Below are positions 1 to 8,868 of a stretch of DNA of 64,000 nt, one piece after another. Position 1 is the stretch's first letter; the number at the start of each line of letters is the position of its first letter. The translations under genes were made by a program, and so were the position numbers. Under the pieces are notes generated by a model. That model saw only the letters and a program-made list of their open reading frames with translations. It had not been told where the DNA came from and ran no database searches. The DNA is taken from NCBI RefSeq assembly GCF_009687865.1, contig NZ_BLAE01000040.1:1-64000 (forward strand). Direction: 5' to 3'. This DNA comes from Acrocarpospora macrocephala. Lineage in GTDB: Bacteria; Actinomycetota; Actinomycetes; Streptosporangiales; Streptosporangiaceae.

Positions 1-2
1 CC

Positions 3-212
3 GCCCGCGTCCTTGGCCAGATCAGGAACTTCGCTCTCATGCGACTGGCGATATGGCTGTCCAAGAAGGGCAACCGGCGTCACTCGTGGGGGTGGGGTAT
101 CAAACAGGTGCTGCTCTCGCCGAGTCACCTGGGTTTGATCGGCCTCGATGGAACCGTTATTCCGCCCAGGCCCTTTCGGGACTGGCGCGGGAAGGCCGAA
201 CGCCGACGGTGA
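3..212 (+). CDS. Group II intron maturase, C-terminal end (partial)
   Basis: Reading from base 3, an open frame with no start in the window encodes about 69 residues and stops at 210-212. It contains MRLAIWLSKKG, RRHSWGWG and, near the end, VIPPRPFRDWRGKAE. This composition matches the extreme C-terminal region (domain X onward) of group II intron reverse transcriptase/maturases, which helps fold and splice its own intron. The reverse transcriptase domain lies left of the window. The frame is followed at once by an RNA with domain V and VI features, as expected for an intron whose ORF is looped out of domain IV. It is a different intron lineage from the one at 3455-5628, whose domain V differs. 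Confidence 0.8.
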   Translation, partial: ARVLGQIRNFALMRLAIWLSKKGNRRHSWGWGIKQVLLSPSHLGLIGLDGTVIPPRPFRDWRGKAERRR

Positions 213-223
213 AGAACGTCGGT

Positions 224-321
224 AAGCCGTGTGCGGGAGAACCGCATGCACGGTTTGACGGGCGGGGACTGGAAACGGGCCGCACCATGTGGGACCGCGC
301 CAGTCCCCGACCCTCCCCAAT
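224..321 (+). ncRNA. Group II intron 3' end (domains V and VI)
   Basis: A domain V-like hairpin begins AAGCCGTGTGCGGGAG and closes with CGCATGCACGGTT (about 224-256). A domain VI stem follows, with a perfect 10-bp inverted repeat CGGGGACTGG (263-272) and CCAGTCCCCG (300-309). The 3' boundary is probably at 320-321 (ending AT), two bases from the stop codon of the IS701-type transposase on the other strand. The exact 3' base is inferred. Confidence 0.75.
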
Positions 322-323
322 TG

Positions 324-1358
324 CTAGCTGACCAGGGCGTTTCCTTGGTTTAGGCGGGTTCGGTGATGGAACCAGCGAGATCGTGCCTGGTGGCGGCGTC
401 GCCAGTTCAGCCAGCGCGTGGTGTGGCCGGGTGGATGGAAGGGGTGAAGGGCGGCGGCAAGCAGGCGCCTGATCTCCGGGACCGTCAGCGGAATCAGCCC
501 GGGATCGCCGGGAGGGACCTGGTCAGGACGAACCGGCGGTGGAGCCTGGGTATCGGTGCGGTCCCGTAACCGGGCGGCGGTGACGGCGCAGATGGCCAGG
601 GCGGCCATGACCAGCACGATGTGGCGCAGGACCGCGGTGAACAGCCGCGCCTGACACTGGTCCAGCCCGAAACAGTCCTTGCCGAACTCGAAATCCTCCT
701 CAACCGGCCAGCGCAGCCCGGCGGCCCGGATCAGCCTGGTCTTGGTCAGCAGCCGCCCTTCGGGCACGTAGCAGTAGTGGAAGGCCAGCTTGCCGGTCTT
801 GAGATGGCGGCGGACCAGCAGGTGATGACGCGGCGAGACGGTGCCGAACCACGCCCGGGCATACCACCGCTCACCCTTGGAGCCCTTGCCGGCCGAGCGG
901 ACCTCCCAGCACCGTTTGCCCTTCTTGTCCTTGGCCAGCTGCTTCACCGCCTGCGCGCAGGTCAGCTTCCTCCCCGCGACCGGCATGAGCGTGAAACTTG
1001 AGGCGACCCGCAGCACATAAGCCTGGCCACTGCCTTCGAGGAACTCGCGCAACCGGGTGCAGCCGCCGTAGACCTCATCACCGCAGACGAAGTCGAAGAC
1101 CAGGCCGTCGGCGTAGGTATCCGCGCACAGGTCGATGGCCAGCTGCCCCTTGGTACGAAACCCCAGGTCCAGCGGCAGGCCCATGACCAGAGACTTCACC
1201 GGATCCTCGATGTGCTCTCGCGGTATCCACTGCCGCGCACCGACCAGCGCGTGGCCGATCCCGTCCCGGACATAGGACACGTAAACGGTGTTGACGCCGT
1301 TGGCGACCCGGCCCGCGCACCCCATGTACTGGCGCTTCACCCCAGCCGTGGACTCGCC
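324..1358 (-). pseudogene. IS701-type (DDE) transposase, N-terminally truncated
   Basis: The frame reads from base 1358 (G-E-S-T-A-G-V-K-R-Q-Y-M-G-C-A-G-R) down to a TAG at 324-326. The segment around KRQYMGCAGR and the later WPVEEDFEFGKDCFGLDQ are typical of IS701/IS4-like transposases, which cut and paste DNA using a DDE triad. The motif just upstream that carries the first catalytic Asp is missing. At 1359-1361 the terminal base triplet of the RIT element creates a TAA in this frame, so coding stops exactly at the RIT edge. The missing N-terminal part is not found beyond the other RIT end (6904 onward), so a deletion or rearrangement followed. The remnant should be inactive; a GTG at 1340 could start a shortened protein. 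Confidence 0.85.
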
Positions 1359-1386
1359 TTATGACGAGCACGCGGTAATGCCGATG
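1359..1386 (+). repeat. RIT terminal inverted repeat, left
   Basis: This 28-bp end begins TTATGACGAGCACGCGG and is the reverse complement of 6876-6903 with one mismatch (27 of 28). It marks the left boundary of the RIT element, because the transposase frame is coherent up to base 1358 and lost from 1359. Confidence 0.9.
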
Positions 1387-1518
1387 GGGCTTGTGTTGCT
1401 GCATGTAGCTCTTGGTGCCACTGCGCGATGGTCGTGATAATTTCTGGCGGTTCGGGCGTCATGATCGACGGTGTGTGCCGTCTTGTCGGTGAGTGTCATC
1501 GACAAGACGGAGGCTTTC

Positions 1519-2730
1519 ATGGGCCGGATCGTGGTGGAGGGGCCGCTGGCTCCGTTCACGGATGGGCTGCGCCGTTACCTGGCCGGCGGAGGGTACGCGC
1601 TCGATACGGTACGCGATCACGTTCATCTGCTGGCCGATCTGAGCGGATGGCTGTCGGCACGGGACATGGCAGCCGCCGATCTCACCGAGCGCGCGGCTGA
1701 GGAGTTCCTGCTCGCACGCCGTGCTGCCGGTCGCCGGATCGGGGTGTCGGAGCGGGCGCTGGCCCCGACGTTGAGGTATCTGCGTAGCGTGCAGGCCACG
1801 CCGCAGCCCGCCGCTCGTGTTCCGGCGGGGTTCGAGGAGGTTCTGCTCGCGCAGTATCGGCGTTATCTGGAGGGCGAGCGGGGGCTGAGCGAGAGCACGA
1901 TCAAGCACTATCTGCGGTGCGCGAGGGTGTTCTTGGGGTGGCTGCCCGGCTCGAAGAGGGCCGAACCGCTGACCGGGCTGTCGGCAGGCCGGGTCACCGG
2001 TTACGTGATGGAGTGGGCGCGGCGCCGGGAGGGCATGCCGCCGGACATGGTGACGCTGCCGGCGTTGCGTTCGTTCCTGCGTTTCCTGCACGTGGCCGGG
2101 TATGTTGCCGATCTGTTGGTGGGCGCGGTTCCTGCTGGTCGGGCCCATCCCGGGCGGTTGGGGGTGCCGCGGGCCGCCAGCGGTGAGGGCATCCGCGCCG
2201 TTCTTGCCTCATGTGACCGCGACAGCGCGGTCGGGCGTCGGGACTACGCGATCGTGCTGTCGCTGACGCGGCTGGCGTTGCGCGGCGGTGAGGTCGCGCG
2301 GCTGGAGCTGGACGACGTCGGCTGGCGAGCCGGGCAAGTGAGCATCCGCGGCAAAGGCGGGCGGGTGGACGTCCTGCCGCTGCCTGGCGACGTCGGCCAG
2401 GCGTGGGCCGACTATCTGCTGCACTCGCGACCGAAGACTGTCTCCACCACGTTGTTCGTGACGATGGTCGCGCCGTTCGGCGCGTTGGCGACCTCATCGG
2501 TCACTCAGGTGCTGACTCGGGCCTGCGCCAGGGCCGGCGTCACCAGGTTCGGACCGCACCGGATCCGGCACGCCGTGGCGTGCGGCCTGCTGGATTCCGG
2601 GGCGTCGATGGAGGAAATCGGCCAGTTGCTGCGGCACGCCCAGGAACGCACCACGGCGATCTACGCCAAGGTCGACCAGGCCCGGCTGGCCGAGCTGGCC
2701 CGGCCCTGCCCGCAGGGAGCAGCCCGATGA
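1519..2730 (+). CDS. RIT tyrosine recombinase 1
   Basis: A 403-residue tyrosine recombinase, the first of the trio that together move a RIT element by site-specific recombination. An N-terminal SAM-like DNA-binding half is followed by a catalytic half with R255 (LRGGE), a K in RGKGGR (about 279), H347 and R350 (HRIRH), H373 (LRHA) and the nucleophile Y382 (TTAIYAKV), so the active site looks complete. The ATG at 1519 is chosen because GGAGG lies at 1510-1514 with suitable spacing; the frame is open further upstream but has no ribosome binding site there. Its TGA overlaps the ATG of recombinase 2, implying translational coupling. Confidence 0.9.
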   Translation: MGRIVVEGPLAPFTDGLRRYLAGGGYALDTVRDHVHLLADLSGWLSARDMAAADLTERAAEEFLLARRAAGRRIGVSERALAPTLRYLRSVQATPQPAARVPAGFEEVLLAQYRRYLEGERGLSESTIKHYLRCARVFLGWLPGSKRAEPLTGLSAGRVTGYVMEWARRREGMPPDMVTLPALRSFLRFLHVAGYVADLLVGAVPAGRAHPGRLGVPRAASGEGIRAVLASCDRDSAVGRRDYAIVLSLTRLALRGGEVARLELDDVGWRAGQVSIRGKGGRVDVLPLPGDVGQAWADYLLHSRPKTVSTTLFVTMVAPFGALATSSVTQVLTRACARAGVTRFGPHRIRHAVACGLLDSGASMEEIGQLLRHAQERTTAIYAKVDQARLAELARPCPQGAAR

Positions 2731-3518
2731 CGATCCCGATGACGATGCGGGCCCACGTCGAGGACTACCTGGCCATGCGCCGGTCGCTGGGCTACCAACT
2801 GCATGGCGAGGGCCGGATGCTGCTGGCCTTCGCCGATCGGCTCGATCAGGCCGGACAGCGCACCATCACCGTGTCGGCGGCGCTGGCCTGGGCGAGCGAG
2901 CCGACCAACGCCTCGCCCGCGCATTGGAGTCGCAGACTCACCGTGGTCCGCGTCTTCTCCCGCCACCTGCACGCGCTCGATCCGACCTGCGAGATCCCTC
3001 CAACCGGCCTGCTACCAGCCCGCTCCCATCGGCCGATGCCGTATATCTACACCGGTCAGGAGGTCGCCGCGCTCGTCCACGCGGCCGGCACGATCGCGGC
3101 ACCGATGCACTCGGCCACCTGCCATGCCGTGATCAGCTTGATCACCGCGTGCGGACTACGGCTGGGCGAGACCCTCGCCTTGGACCGCGCCGACGTCGAT
3201 CTGAGCACCGCGACGATCACCGTGGTCGGCAAGAATCAGCAGACCCGCCGGGTCCCGCTCCATTCCAGCACCGCACACATGCTGGCCCGTTACGCCGCAC
3301 GGCGTGACCGGCTCTGCCGCTCACCGGCCTGCGACAGCTTCTTCCTCACCGCCACCGGGCACCGGCCGCTCCAAAGGGGTCTGCAAGAGAGCTTCGCCAA
3401 GCTGCTGGTCCTGGCCGAGATCCCCACCCCCGCAGGGCGGCGACGCCCCAGGATGTCGAGTCGGCCCGGGGCGCGGTTTTGGTGTTGCCACCAGCCCGTT
3501 TCCCCGAACCGCTCGCCG

Positions 3519-3553
3519 AACCCGCCGTACCGATCTCTCGGTAACGGGCTCTC
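3519..3553 (-). ncRNA. Group II intron domain V
   Basis: Minus strand reads GAGAGCCCGTTACCGAG, a GATC-containing loop region, then GGTACGGCGGGTTC, a domain V hairpin with the catalytic AGC. A domain VI-like hairpin (TGGTG-GCAA-CACCA inside CGGGG/CCCCG) follows towards 3455. Confidence 0.8.
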
Positions 3554-3567
3554 CACGGCGTCTGCCG

Positions 3568-5037
3568 TCAAGCGGGGTTCGTGGTAGGCCATGGGGATGG
3601 GATCTTGTTGCCCCGGTAGGTGTAGCGGGAGACTGTCACCCTCTCGATCCGGAAGAACTCGATGCCGCCCGCCGCGATGCGCCACCGCCCGGTGGCGGCG
3701 GTCAGATGACGGCGGAGTTGACCCCAATTCCAGCGGTGGCGCGCCCTCAGCAGGTGGGCGAGTCTCCAGAAGGTGAAGTCGTCCAGCTTGCTGAAGGTGT
3801 GTTTGGCCACGGCGTGTTTGAAATAGCTGGCCCAGCCCCGCATGATCTGGCCGAGCTGGGTCAGAATCGAGGCGAGGTCCCACTGCGATGTCTTGTGTGT
3901 CAGGGTACGGATCTTCGCCCTCAGCGTCCGGACGGGCCGGTCGGCGATGAAGGTGTAGACGTACCACTTGTCCGTACCTCTCTTGCGTTTCCACCGGATG
4001 CGGAAGCCGAGAAAGTCGAACCCGTCGCTCATGTGGACCACCTGGGTCTTGGCTGGTGACAGCCGCACCCCCATCGGGGTCAGCACCTGGGCGACGTCTT
4101 CGCGTAACGCCTGGGTGTCCTCTCGCGAACCATGCACCAAGATCACGAAGTCGTCGGCGAAGCGGATGATCCGCCACGTCGGCCGACTCTTGGAGCGACG
4201 GTAGGCGCGTTTGCCCGAGGTGGACATCGGTCCGTCGTTCTTCCACGGTGCCATCACATGCTCATCGAGCGCGGACAGCGCGATGTTGAAGATCAACGGG
4301 GACAGGATGCCCCCTTGTGGCGTGCCGGTATGGCTGTCTTGGTACTCACCGGCTTCGGTCAGCACCCCGGCCTTGAGGAACGCCTTGACCAGCGCCAGCA
4401 CTCGCTTGTCCTTGACACGTGCCCGCACCCGATCCATAGCGAAGGAGTGTGACAGGTTGTCAAAGGCCGCCTCGATGTCCGCATCCAGTACCCAGCGGTA
4501 TCCTCGGGTGCCGAAGTGGTGGATCTCAGCGATCGCGTCGTGTGGCCGCCGCCGGGGCCGAAACCCGTAGGAGACCGGCTCAAAGTCGGCCTCGAAGATG
4601 GGCTCCAGCACCAGTTTCAGCGCCGCCTGAACGACCCGGTCCGCAAGGCGAGGAATACCCAGCACGCGGACCTTTCCCGACCCGCCCGGCTTGGGGATCT
4701 TGCGCTCCCGCACCGGCAACGGCCGAAACGAGCCGTCCTTCACAGCAGCCCGCAGATCGTCCAGAAACCCGGGAACTCCCAGCCGCTCTTCCACGCCGGC
4801 GACCGTCAGGCCATCGACGCCGGGAGTGTTGGCGCCCCGGTTACCCGCGACCCGGTCGAACGCCATGATCAGCGTCGCCGGGTCGTACACGAAGTTGAAC
4901 AAGTCATCGAACCGGCGGCCTGGATCGGCCACCGCCCAACGGTGAAGCTTGGCCTGCATCTCCGATACTCGCCGCCGCGGCCCCATCGGGACCTCATCCG
5001 GCCAGGCGTCCCCATTCGGGGGCGCGTCTTTCGGCAT
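3568..5037 (-). CDS. ltrA: Group II intron reverse transcriptase/maturase
   Basis: A 489-residue intron-encoded protein. It reverse-transcribes the intron RNA at the target site and assists splicing. Visible are the RT0-RT2 region (DGLTVAGVEERL, PLPVRERKIPKPGGSGK), the RT3-4 region (YGFRPRRRPHDAI, DADIEAAFDNL), GTPQGGILSPL, and the catalytic FADD box at residues 293-296. The thumb/maturase domain follows (GWASYFKHAV, WRLAHLLRARH). No clear HNH endonuclease motif is visible at the C-terminus, which ends about 30 residues after the maturase region. All catalytic Asp residues are kept, so the intron could still be mobile from its own transcript. Confidence 0.9.
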   Translation of the reverse strand: MPKDAPPNGDAWPDEVPMGPRRRVSEMQAKLHRWAVADPGRRFDDLFNFVYDPATLIMAFDRVAGNRGANTPGVDGLTVAGVEERLGVPGFLDDLRAAVKDGSFRPLPVRERKIPKPGGSGKVRVLGIPRLADRVVQAALKLVLEPIFEADFEPVSYGFRPRRRPHDAIAEIHHFGTRGYRWVLDADIEAAFDNLSHSFAMDRVRARVKDKRVLALVKAFLKAGVLTEAGEYQDSHTGTPQGGILSPLIFNIALSALDEHVMAPWKNDGPMSTSGKRAYRRSKSRPTWRIIRFADDFVILVHGSREDTQALREDVAQVLTPMGVRLSPAKTQVVHMSDGFDFLGFRIRWKRKRGTDKWYVYTFIADRPVRTLRAKIRTLTHKTSQWDLASILTQLGQIMRGWASYFKHAVAKHTFSKLDDFTFWRLAHLLRARHRWNWGQLRRHLTAATGRWRIAAGGIEFFRIERVTVSRYTYRGNKIPSPWPTTNPA

Positions 5038-5628
5038 TACAGCGTCCTTCCCTTCTCGAAACCGCTGCCGCCCTTCCCCATGTGCGCGGGCTTTCCCCGG
5101 CTCGGAGTACTACGGCGGCTCCGCCCCGTCCCGGACCGATCGGCGGTCGATGCGCCCAGCCCCGCCGACCCCGCTGGCGACGGGCGGCAGGGCAAGATCC
5201 GAGACGGTTCCCGTGTTCACAGTGATTCGCTCGATGAAGTAGGAGCCCGACTATGCCCCTGCGGCCTCGCTGCGAGTACGCCGCAGTCCTTCCTCGCAGC
5301 CTCCCTGGCAGCTCATGCCCACCACCGCGGGAGTTCCCCGCCCAGACTCAGACGGGTGCGCGCCGCTCCCGGCCCTGATCCACCAGGTTTCGAGCCGGTG
5401 TCGCATAAAGGGGATGTCACACGCCGGTTCCTCGCGTACTCCTCTCCATCCCGCTTGCCGGACCCGTACCATCTGGCAGTACTGGCACGTCCCGGCTTTG
5501 TCAGGGCTGCTCCCGCCCTCCCCGGCATCACCCGGCTCAGGCTGCCCTCAGCTCCACCGCCCCGCTGCGACGAGATCAGCGGCGAAGGTCTCTCACCTCC
5601 ACTCGAACCACTGCGCCTCACGGCGCAC
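5038..5628 (-). ncRNA. Group II intron 5' ribozyme domains
   Basis: This 591-base stretch has no gene on either strand that I believe. It is the 5' ribozyme part (domains I-III and start of IV) of the intron, starting GTGCG at 5628 and running to the maturase start. Confidence 0.75.
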
Positions 5629-5829
5629 TCACGACCTGCGCCACACTTTCGCGGTCAACACCTTGATCGGCTGGTATCGCTCCGGTGTCGACGTTGCCGC
5701 CCGCCTGCCGGTCCTTGCGGCCTTCCTCGGTCACTCCGGGACCGAGGCGACCTACTGGTATCTCCAGGCCACACCCGAATTGCTCGCCCTGGCCGCGCAG
5801 CGGCTGGAACACCACAACCAGGATCGATC

Positions 5830-6822
5830 ATGACCGGGCTGGCACCCATCATGGAGGCGTTCTTCACCGACAGGCTGATGACCCAGCAGGGCGCCAGCCC
5901 GCACACGATCGCCTCTTACCGCGACACCTTCAAACTGCTGCTCGGCTACCTCCACGCCCGCACCGGCAAACTGCCCGCTCGCCTGGACCTCACCGACCTG
6001 AACGCCGCCGTCATCGGCGACTTCCTGCAGCACCTGGAAACCGACCGGGGCAACAGCGCCGCCAGCCGCAACACCCGCCTGGCCGCGATCCACTCACTGT
6101 TCCGCTACGCCAGCCTGCAGGCTCCCCAGCACGCGAACCTGATCAGCCGGGTCCTGGCCATCCAGACCAAACGCACCACCACGACCATCGTGACCTACCT
6201 GTCCCGCACCGAACTCGACGCCCTGCTCACCGCCCCCGACCGCACCACCTGGCACGGACGCCGCGACCACGCCCTCCTCGTCCTGGCCGCCCAGACCGGG
6301 CTCAGGGTCTGCGAACTCACCGGCCTCACCATCGCCGCGCTTCATCTCGGCACCGCGGCCCACGTCTACTGCCGCGGCAAAGGCCGCAAAGACCGGTGCA
6401 CTCCACTCACCACCCACACCAAGCAGATCCTGTCCGGCTGGCTCGACGAGCGCCGACCGGCAGCCGACACCGATCCGCTGTTCTGCACCCGACCCGGAGG
6501 CGCGTTGTCGCACGACGCCGTTGAACGCCTGATCAAGAAACACGTCGCCGCTGCCGCCGAAAGCTGCCCATCTCTACAGGCCAAGACCGTGACACCACAC
6601 ACGCTGCGGCACACAGCCGCGATGGAACTCCTCCACGCCGGTGTCGACATCACCGTCATCGCTCTCTGGCTCGGCCACGAGAGCCCCACCACCACCCGCA
6701 TCTACCTACACGCCGACATGGCCCTCAAGGAGAAAGCCCTTGCCCGGACCACCCCACCGAGCACCACTCCCGGCCGCTACCAGGCCCCAGACACCCTCCT
6801 GGCCTTCCTCGACCAACTCTGA
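5830..6822 (+). CDS. RIT tyrosine recombinase 3
   Basis: A 330-residue tyrosine recombinase, third of the RIT trio. The N-terminal SAM-like domain (QGASPHTIASYRDTFKLLL) is followed by the catalytic domain with R159 (GLRVCEL), K184 (RGKGRK), H257 and R260 (PHTLRH), H283 (LGHES) and nucleophile Y292 (TTRIYLH). The active site is complete. The ATG at 5830 overlaps the TGA of recombinase 2 (ATGA), mirroring the first junction. The frame is open for more than 1 kb upstream, but that stretch is the antisense of intron sequence and is not coding. Confidence 0.92.
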   Translation: MTGLAPIMEAFFTDRLMTQQGASPHTIASYRDTFKLLLGYLHARTGKLPARLDLTDLNAAVIGDFLQHLETDRGNSAASRNTRLAAIHSLFRYASLQAPQHANLISRVLAIQTKRTTTTIVTYLSRTELDALLTAPDRTTWHGRRDHALLVLAAQTGLRVCELTGLTIAALHLGTAAHVYCRGKGRKDRCTPLTTHTKQILSGWLDERRPAADTDPLFCTRPGGALSHDAVERLIKKHVAAAAESCPSLQAKTVTPHTLRHTAAMELLHAGVDITVIALWLGHESPTTTRIYLHADMALKEKALARTTPPSTTPGRYQAPDTLLAFLDQL

Positions 6823-6875
6823 CCCCGCCACACAACACCGCGAGCAGGTAACGTCTCCCCAGCTCCAGCCCCTGT

Positions 6876-6903
6876 CATCGGCATTACCGCGCGCTCGTCA
6901 TAA
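6876..6903 (-). repeat. RIT terminal inverted repeat, right
   Basis: Reverse complement of 1359-1386 with one mismatch (27 of 28), 53 bp after the stop of recombinase 3. It marks the right edge of the RIT. Sequence beyond 6903 does not resemble the interrupted transposase. Confidence 0.9.
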
Positions 6904-6937
6904 CGCGGATCGTTGGCGTTCGGCAGTGGTTTGACTC

Positions 6938-7981
6938 CTATGCCAGCAGCCATTCCAGAGCGGTCGGAAAACGCTGGGTCCACCAGTAGTGGTCGTGGCC
7001 GCCGATCCACTCCTCGTGGCGTACTCGCCCGCCGATCCCGGCCAGCCGCCTGGCCCATTCAGCGGAGGCCGAGCGGAAGCCCGGTTCCAGCGTGCCCGCG
7101 CCGAGGTAATGGCGGCCCAGCGTGTGCACCTCGGCGGGCGGCGGGATGCCGGGACTCAGCGCGGCCACCCCGGTGAATACGTCGGGCCGCCGCTGTGCTG
7201 CGGTCAGCGCCCACACCGCGCCGTTGGAGTAACCGCCGCTCATCCAGTGCCCCGAGGCCGGAAACCGCTCCTCCGCCCAGGGAATGACCTCGTCGACCAC
7301 GAACGCCAGATGCGCCGCGAATCGATCCGGGTCCGCGTCGGGCAGATATTCTCGCGCTCGCGGGTCCGGATATGCCCCGGCTCCATGATCGCTATCGATC
7401 CCCACCAGTACGACCGGCGGAAACTTCCCAGCCAGGATCGCCGGTTCGACCGTTCGCGCGAAGAGACCCACCGACCCGCCATCCGCCACACAGCACGCCG
7501 GCACCAGACCGCCACCGATCGGCGGCCGATAGAGGGTAATGGCCCGGGGCCGCCCCGCGAACTCCACCTCATGCCGCTCCACCGTACCGACCAGGGCCTG
7601 CGCGACCGGCCGAGGCTCAACCGCCTCCGGCCCATGCCAGCGCACCTCATCCATGGCGGTACGGCTCCCCCCGACACACGGGACGATGTCGATAACCGCC
7701 TCATCCAACCGGCGGATCCGAAGTGAGGTCTCCCACAGATCGTCGGTCCCTTCCACCAGCCAGAGCCGCGGCCGAACACCACCGATCAACTCAACCCGCC
7801 GCGCGGCCCCCCGCCACACCACATGCAACACGTCATCCTCGGCCCACACCGCGAGACCATCGTCCCCAAGACGTTTGCGCAGTGAGTCCGGATCGCGGGG
7901 AGTCCACACCCGCATGACATTGACACCCTCAGGGAGCGCGCTGTCGTACCGCTCAGCGGCCTCACGACGCTCCACGTCCAC
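6938..7981 (-). CDS. Alpha/beta hydrolase, enterochelin-esterase-like
   Basis: A 347-residue protein (GTG start at 7981). The C-terminal two thirds form an alpha/beta hydrolase of the putative esterase (Fes/esterase D) type: VVLVGIDSDHG, then the nucleophile elbow GGYSNGA with its Ser, and a C-terminal WIGGHDHYWW holding the likely catalytic His. The N-terminal ~150 residues resemble the Ig-like N-domain of ferric-enterobactin esterases but no signal peptide is visible, so it is probably cytoplasmic. The substrate is unknown; siderophore or another ester is possible. An ATG at 7916 with GAGGG upstream is an alternative start. It sits immediately outside the RIT right end. Confidence 0.75.
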   Translation of the reverse strand: MDVERREAAERYDSALPEGVNVMRVWTPRDPDSLRKRLGDDGLAVWAEDDVLHVVWRGAARRVELIGGVRPRLWLVEGTDDLWETSLRIRRLDEAVIDIVPCVGGSRTAMDEVRWHGPEAVEPRPVAQALVGTVERHEVEFAGRPRAITLYRPPIGGGLVPACCVADGGSVGLFARTVEPAILAGKFPPVVLVGIDSDHGAGAYPDPRAREYLPDADPDRFAAHLAFVVDEVIPWAEERFPASGHWMSGGYSNGAVWALTAAQRRPDVFTGVAALSPGIPPPAEVHTLGRHYLGAGTLEPGFRSASAEWARRLAGIGGRVRHEEWIGGHDHYWWTQRFPTALEWLLA

Positions 7982-8318
7982 GGACTGAAACTAGAGCGCC
8001 ACCGAGTCCCCGTAAAGCGTTATTTGGGCGTTTCCCCCAACGGATACGGAAACGGTACGCAAAGGAGCGTGTACAGCGGGTTCCGATCGATGGAATGTCG
8101 CTCTACGCCCACAGGGGATCGTGAAGCGTTCCGTCGGGTCGGTCGTTGCAGGGCCTACTGCGTTCACCATCGAACTGGCCTGCCCCACGAAAGTGATCAC
8201 TGTTGAGGTCGTCTTGCCCCATTCGTGGAAAATTACACATAGTGAACCCCTTCTCTCCTAGAGCCGTTTAAGCTGTGGCCTGCCAAATTCGCCAGGTCAT
8301 ATGGGAGAAGGTTGACGC
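7982..8318. other. Divergent intergenic region, no gene seen
   Basis: Spacer between the divergent esterase and DUF3455 genes. It must hold both promoters, but I see no convincing -35/-10 pair or operator. The part near 8219-8270 is relatively AT-rich. Confidence 0.4.
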
Positions 8319-8861
8319 ATGAAAAAGAAGTTAACGCTAGCTCTCGCTGTAACTGCGTTGGCGCTCGGGGGAAGTGCCACGGCCGCCGCTTCCACGTCGA
8401 GCGGCACACCACAGGCCGCAAACCAGAACAACATTCCGGATGACATCAAGGTGCCGGCGGGCAACAAGCGCATCGCCGTACTCAAGGCCGTGGGCGTACA
8501 GATCTACACGTGCACGAACGGGACGTTCACCTTCAAGCAACCAGCAGCGAATCTCACCGACAACCACGGCAGATCCAAGGTGATCCACAACGGCGGTCCG
8601 ACGTGGACCGACCTCTCTGACGGATCTTCGGTCGTCGGCGCAGTTGACAAAGCCGTTCCCGACCCCAAGCAGAAGGCGATACCGCAGCTGTTGCTCCACG
8701 CTGCCTCGAACAGCGGCGGCCTGGACAGCGACCTGGGTGGCGTGACCTTCATCCAACGGCTCAACACCCGCGGTGGTCTGGCCCCGACCGGCCCGTGCAC
8801 CGAGGGTACCCAGCTCGGCGTGCGGTACTCGGCGGACTACACGTTCTGGGTCAAGCAGTAG
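8319..8861 (+). CDS. Secreted DUF3455 protein
   Basis: A 180-residue protein with a clear signal peptide (KKK, hydrophobic LALAVTALALGGSATAAAS). The mature part (VGVQIYTCTNGTF; HNGGPTWTDLSDGSSVVG; IPQLLLHAAS; GVTFIQRLNTRGG; PCTEGTQLGVRYSADYTFW) matches the DUF3455 pattern, a family common as single-domain secreted proteins in actinomycetes and fungi. Function is not known. A GGGAGAAGG ribosome binding site precedes the ATG. It is monocistronic and followed by a strong terminator. Confidence 0.85.
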   Translation: MKKKLTLALAVTALALGGSATAAASTSSGTPQAANQNNIPDDIKVPAGNKRIAVLKAVGVQIYTCTNGTFTFKQPAANLTDNHGRSKVIHNGGPTWTDLSDGSSVVGAVDKAVPDPKQKAIPQLLLHAASNSGGLDSDLGGVTFIQRLNTRGGLAPTGPCTEGTQLGVRYSADYTFWVKQ

Positions 8862-8868
8862 ACCAACC

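Larger units (their letters stand above)
3455..5628 (-). mobile_element. Complete group II intron with maturase, antisense in a recombinase gene
   Basis: On the minus strand the intron begins GTGCGCCGTGAGG at 5628, matching the GUGYG 5' consensus, and ends CTCGAC at 3455, ending in AC as group II introns do. The 5' ribozyme domains occupy 5038-5628, the maturase 3568-5037, and domains V and VI 3455-3553. Length is 2174 nt. Both boundaries were fixed by the rule that excision must restore the interrupted recombinase frame, which it does exactly. It is the reverse of the host gene orientation. Confidence 0.88.
2727..5833 (+). pseudogene. RIT tyrosine recombinase 2, split by an antisense group II intron
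   Basis: Exon 1 (2727-3454) encodes the N-terminal and early catalytic part (GLRLGETLALDRADV with the first Arg). Exon 2 (5629-5833) encodes HDLRHTFAV through LGHSGTEATYWYL, that is the His, Arg, second His and Tyr of the active site. Joining base 3454 to 5629 gives one 310-residue frame, with the join reading RPRIHDLRH, a normal recombinase box. The intervening 2174 bp is a group II intron on the opposite strand, so transcription of the recombinase gives an unspliceable antisense intron. The gene is therefore functionally split; a product ending shortly after residue 242 would lack most of the active site. Confidence 0.88.
1359..6903 (+). mobile_element. RIT (recombinase-in-trio) element, interrupted by a group II intron
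   Basis: Three tyrosine recombinase genes lie head to tail with ATGA overlaps (stop of one inside the start of the next) between inverted terminal repeats at 1359-1386 and 6876-6903. This arrangement is the definition of RIT elements. Total length is 5545 bp. Removing the 2174-bp group II intron leaves 3371 bp, the usual size for a RIT. The left end has landed in an IS701-type transposase gene. The middle recombinase is broken by the intron, so the element is probably unable to move by itself. Confidence 0.85.

Noticed and set aside
324-1340. A full-length transposase starting at the GTG at 1340.
   Set aside because: Coding homology continues upstream to base 1358 and the first catalytic Asp region is missing, so this is a truncated gene.
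4516-5829. Upstream part of the long plus-strand frame leading into recombinase 3.
   Set aside because: It is the antisense of the group II intron and exon 2 in a different frame. The true start is the ATGA junction at 5830.
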